Assembly: GCA_038045965.1 (NCBI GenBank)
Contig: JBBSXD010000032.1
Location: 1-14,258, forward strand
DNA length: 14,258 nt
Reading direction: 5' to 3'
Source: ARS1285 sp038045965
Lineage (GTDB): Archaea; Nanobdellota; Nanobdellia; Pacearchaeales; GW2011-AR1
The notes under the pieces are model-generated. The model made no database searches and had not been told where the DNA came from. It saw nothing but the letters and a program-made list of their open reading frames with translations. Position 1 is the stretch's first letter, and every line of letters begins with the position of its first letter. Of this stretch, positions 13,542 through 14,258 are shown piece after piece. A program made the position numbers and the translations under genes.

Positions 13542-14105
13542 TTATAATGTAAAGTTATTTCTTTTAATAAGAATTTTATCATCACAAACTTCCCATAAAT
13601 GATTTGATAAAGAAAATCCAGATTTTCTTCTTTTGTCTGTAAAATAGGCTAAAATTATTTTTACTTGATACTCTTTTCTTATCTCTTTGATTATTGGAAC
13701 AAAATCTGTATCTGCCGTTAGAAGAATTAAGTTTTTTATTGTTCCTCTTTGCGAAACTTTGAATAAATCCATTGTTAATAGAGTATCAACTCCTTTTTGT
13801 TGATATCCATCATCTCCTTTTTGAACTCTTCCCTCTCTTACTATTATTTTTGGACTAACTTTTCCTAATTTTTCAATAAATTTGTCATAATTTCTTTTTC
13901 TTTTATTTTCATCTTTATTTGGATTTGGACTTTGATAAGGTGGTGCTGTATAGAAATAGATTTCTTGGATTTCTAAATTCTTGATTGAGGCAACAGATTG
14001 AGCAAATTTTTCTATTTTATATTTTAATGGTTTTCCTTCTCCAAAATGTTTTGAAATAAAGGATAAATATCCACTATCAATAAAGAATATAGTTTTATCA
14101 CTCAT
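13542..14105 (-). CDS. NYN-domain (LabA/DUF88, PIN-like) putative ribonuclease
   Basis: This 187-aa protein is a single NYN domain, a PIN-like metal-dependent RNase fold. F-F-I-D-S-G-Y-L (7-14) supplies D10, where most relatives read F-I-D-G-x-N. K-G-V-D-T-L-L-T-M-D-L (104-114) supplies D107 and D113. L-L-T-A-D-T-D-F-V-P-I-I (128-139) supplies D132 and D134, with the usual strand-then-acidic pattern. The set of acidic residues looks complete, so a metal-dependent nuclease is expected, acting perhaps on structured RNA or tRNA. The N-to-Y change in the first motif is a small departure. The gene stands alone between tRNA-Glu and a decayed tRNA 3' end. It has no TATA box at the usual 25 bp and probably has a short 5' leader. 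Confidence 0.85.
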   Translation of the reverse strand: MSDKTIFFIDSGYLSFISKHFGEGKPLKYKIEKFAQSVASIKNLEIQEIYFYTAPPYQSPNPNKDENKRKRNYDKFIEKLGKVSPKIIVREGRVQKGDDGYQQKGVDTLLTMDLFKVSQRGTIKNLILLTADTDFVPIIKEIRKEYQVKIILAYFTDKRRKSGFSLSNHLWEVCDDKILIKRNNFTL

Positions 14106-14113
14106 TTTAAAGC

Positions 14114-14143
14114 ATCGGGCAACCTGTTAGGATCACCCGGGAT
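14114..14143. promoter_or_regulatory. GC-rich hairpin upstream of the NYN gene
   Basis: CGGG (14116-14119) can pair with CCCG (14136-14139), and CCT (14123-14125) with AGG (14129-14131). Outer AT pairs are possible if two G bases bulge. GC islets of this kind in AT-rich archaeal DNA often mark structured RNA. Transcription from a TATA box at 14172-14179 would put it in the mRNA leader, while the box at 14152-14159 would start inside it. Function is unknown. Confidence 0.3.
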
Positions 14144-14151
14144 TATGTTAA

Positions 14152-14159
14152 TATTTAAA
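14152..14159 (-). promoter_or_regulatory. Candidate TATA box of the NYN gene
   Basis: The minus strand reads TTTAAATA, centred 50 bp upstream of the ATG at 14105, which predicts a leader of about 25 nt. A second candidate, ATATTTAA at 14172-14179, would give a leader of about 45 nt. Confidence 0.35.
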
Positions 14160-14207
14160 GAAAATGACGTCTTAAATATCTTTTGGTTTTGTACAAAGCC
14201 CAGAAAA

Positions 14208-14258
14208 TGCCCCGACCGAGATTCGAACTCGGGTCCCAGCCTTGAGAAGGCTGTATGC
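14208..14258 (-). tRNA. tRNA-Glu (anticodon CTC), 5' part beyond the window
   Basis: On the minus strand the visible 51 bases hold the anticodon arm CAGCC-TTCTCAA-GGCTG with anticodon CTC, a 4-base variable loop GGAC, the T-arm CCGAG-TTCGAAT-CTCGG, the acceptor strand TCGGGGC and discriminator A at 14208. The variable loop and loop sequences are typical of archaeal tRNA-Glu. CCA is not encoded: the next plus-strand bases (14205-14207) are AAA. The D-arm and 5' acceptor strand lie past the right edge, so an intron or split gene cannot be excluded. Confidence 0.9.

Overview
This 14.3-kb window is AT-rich archaeal DNA, most likely from a small-genome DPANN lineage of the Woesearchaeota/Pacearchaeota/Nanoarchaeota type. 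The signs are a two-subunit archaeal clamp loader (RFC small and large subunits), a HerA-type ATPase, a Trm5/TYW2-class tRNA methyltransferase, an OB-fold archaeal SSB, a tRNA-Glu without encoded CCA, strong AAA/AAT/TTA/AGA codon bias, and TATA boxes centred about 25 bp upstream of start codons, which means mostly leaderless mRNAs. The lineage is inferred from gene content and was not tested phylogenetically.

Layout. Positions 1-193 hold the first codons of a minus-strand winged-helix-like gene that leaves the window, with a paired CAATTG operator-like element around its TATA region. At 194-1804 two divergently transcribed genes encode paralogous exported polytopic membrane proteins of unknown function, followed at 1807-2076 by a two-helix membrane protein. 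A plus-strand operon at 2198-3949 carries a nucleotidyltransferase with an AbrB/DUF2080-like N-terminus and a helical HEPN-like tail, a small Lys-rich protein and a Trm5-like methyltransferase. Separately promoted genes follow: a membrane-anchored TolB-like beta-propeller (3983-5629) and a Pycsar-effector-like (PycTM) membrane protein (5664-6173) with no visible cyclase. On the minus strand come an unrecognised 187-aa protein and a HerA/DUF87 ATPase. A plus-strand pair at 8302-9542 couples a membrane-anchored DsbA-like thiol oxidoreductase to an SSB.

The minus-strand clamp-loader operon (9543-12176) is rfcS, then a gene of unknown function with no canonical start codon, then rfcL. The last two are joined by a 4-bp ATGA overlap. 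The middle gene has an open frame of about 150 codons starting at the rfcS stop, and inside it lie a nested palindrome and a third hairpin in a patch of higher GC and atypical codons. Upstream on the same strand are a small unknown protein, a MntA-HepT toxin-antitoxin pair, a NYN-domain (PIN-like) nuclease and a tRNA-Glu(CTC) cut by the window edge.

The housekeeping core (RFC, SSB, HerA, tRNA modification) is interleaved with defence or conflict-type genes: MntA-HepT, a nucleotidyltransferase/HEPN-like fusion, a lone PycTM and a NYN nuclease. The NYN gene lies between the intact 3' end of tRNA-Glu and a decayed copy of it, as expected for tRNA-targeted integration or a partial duplication. 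There is no gene-free stretch longer than 300 bp.
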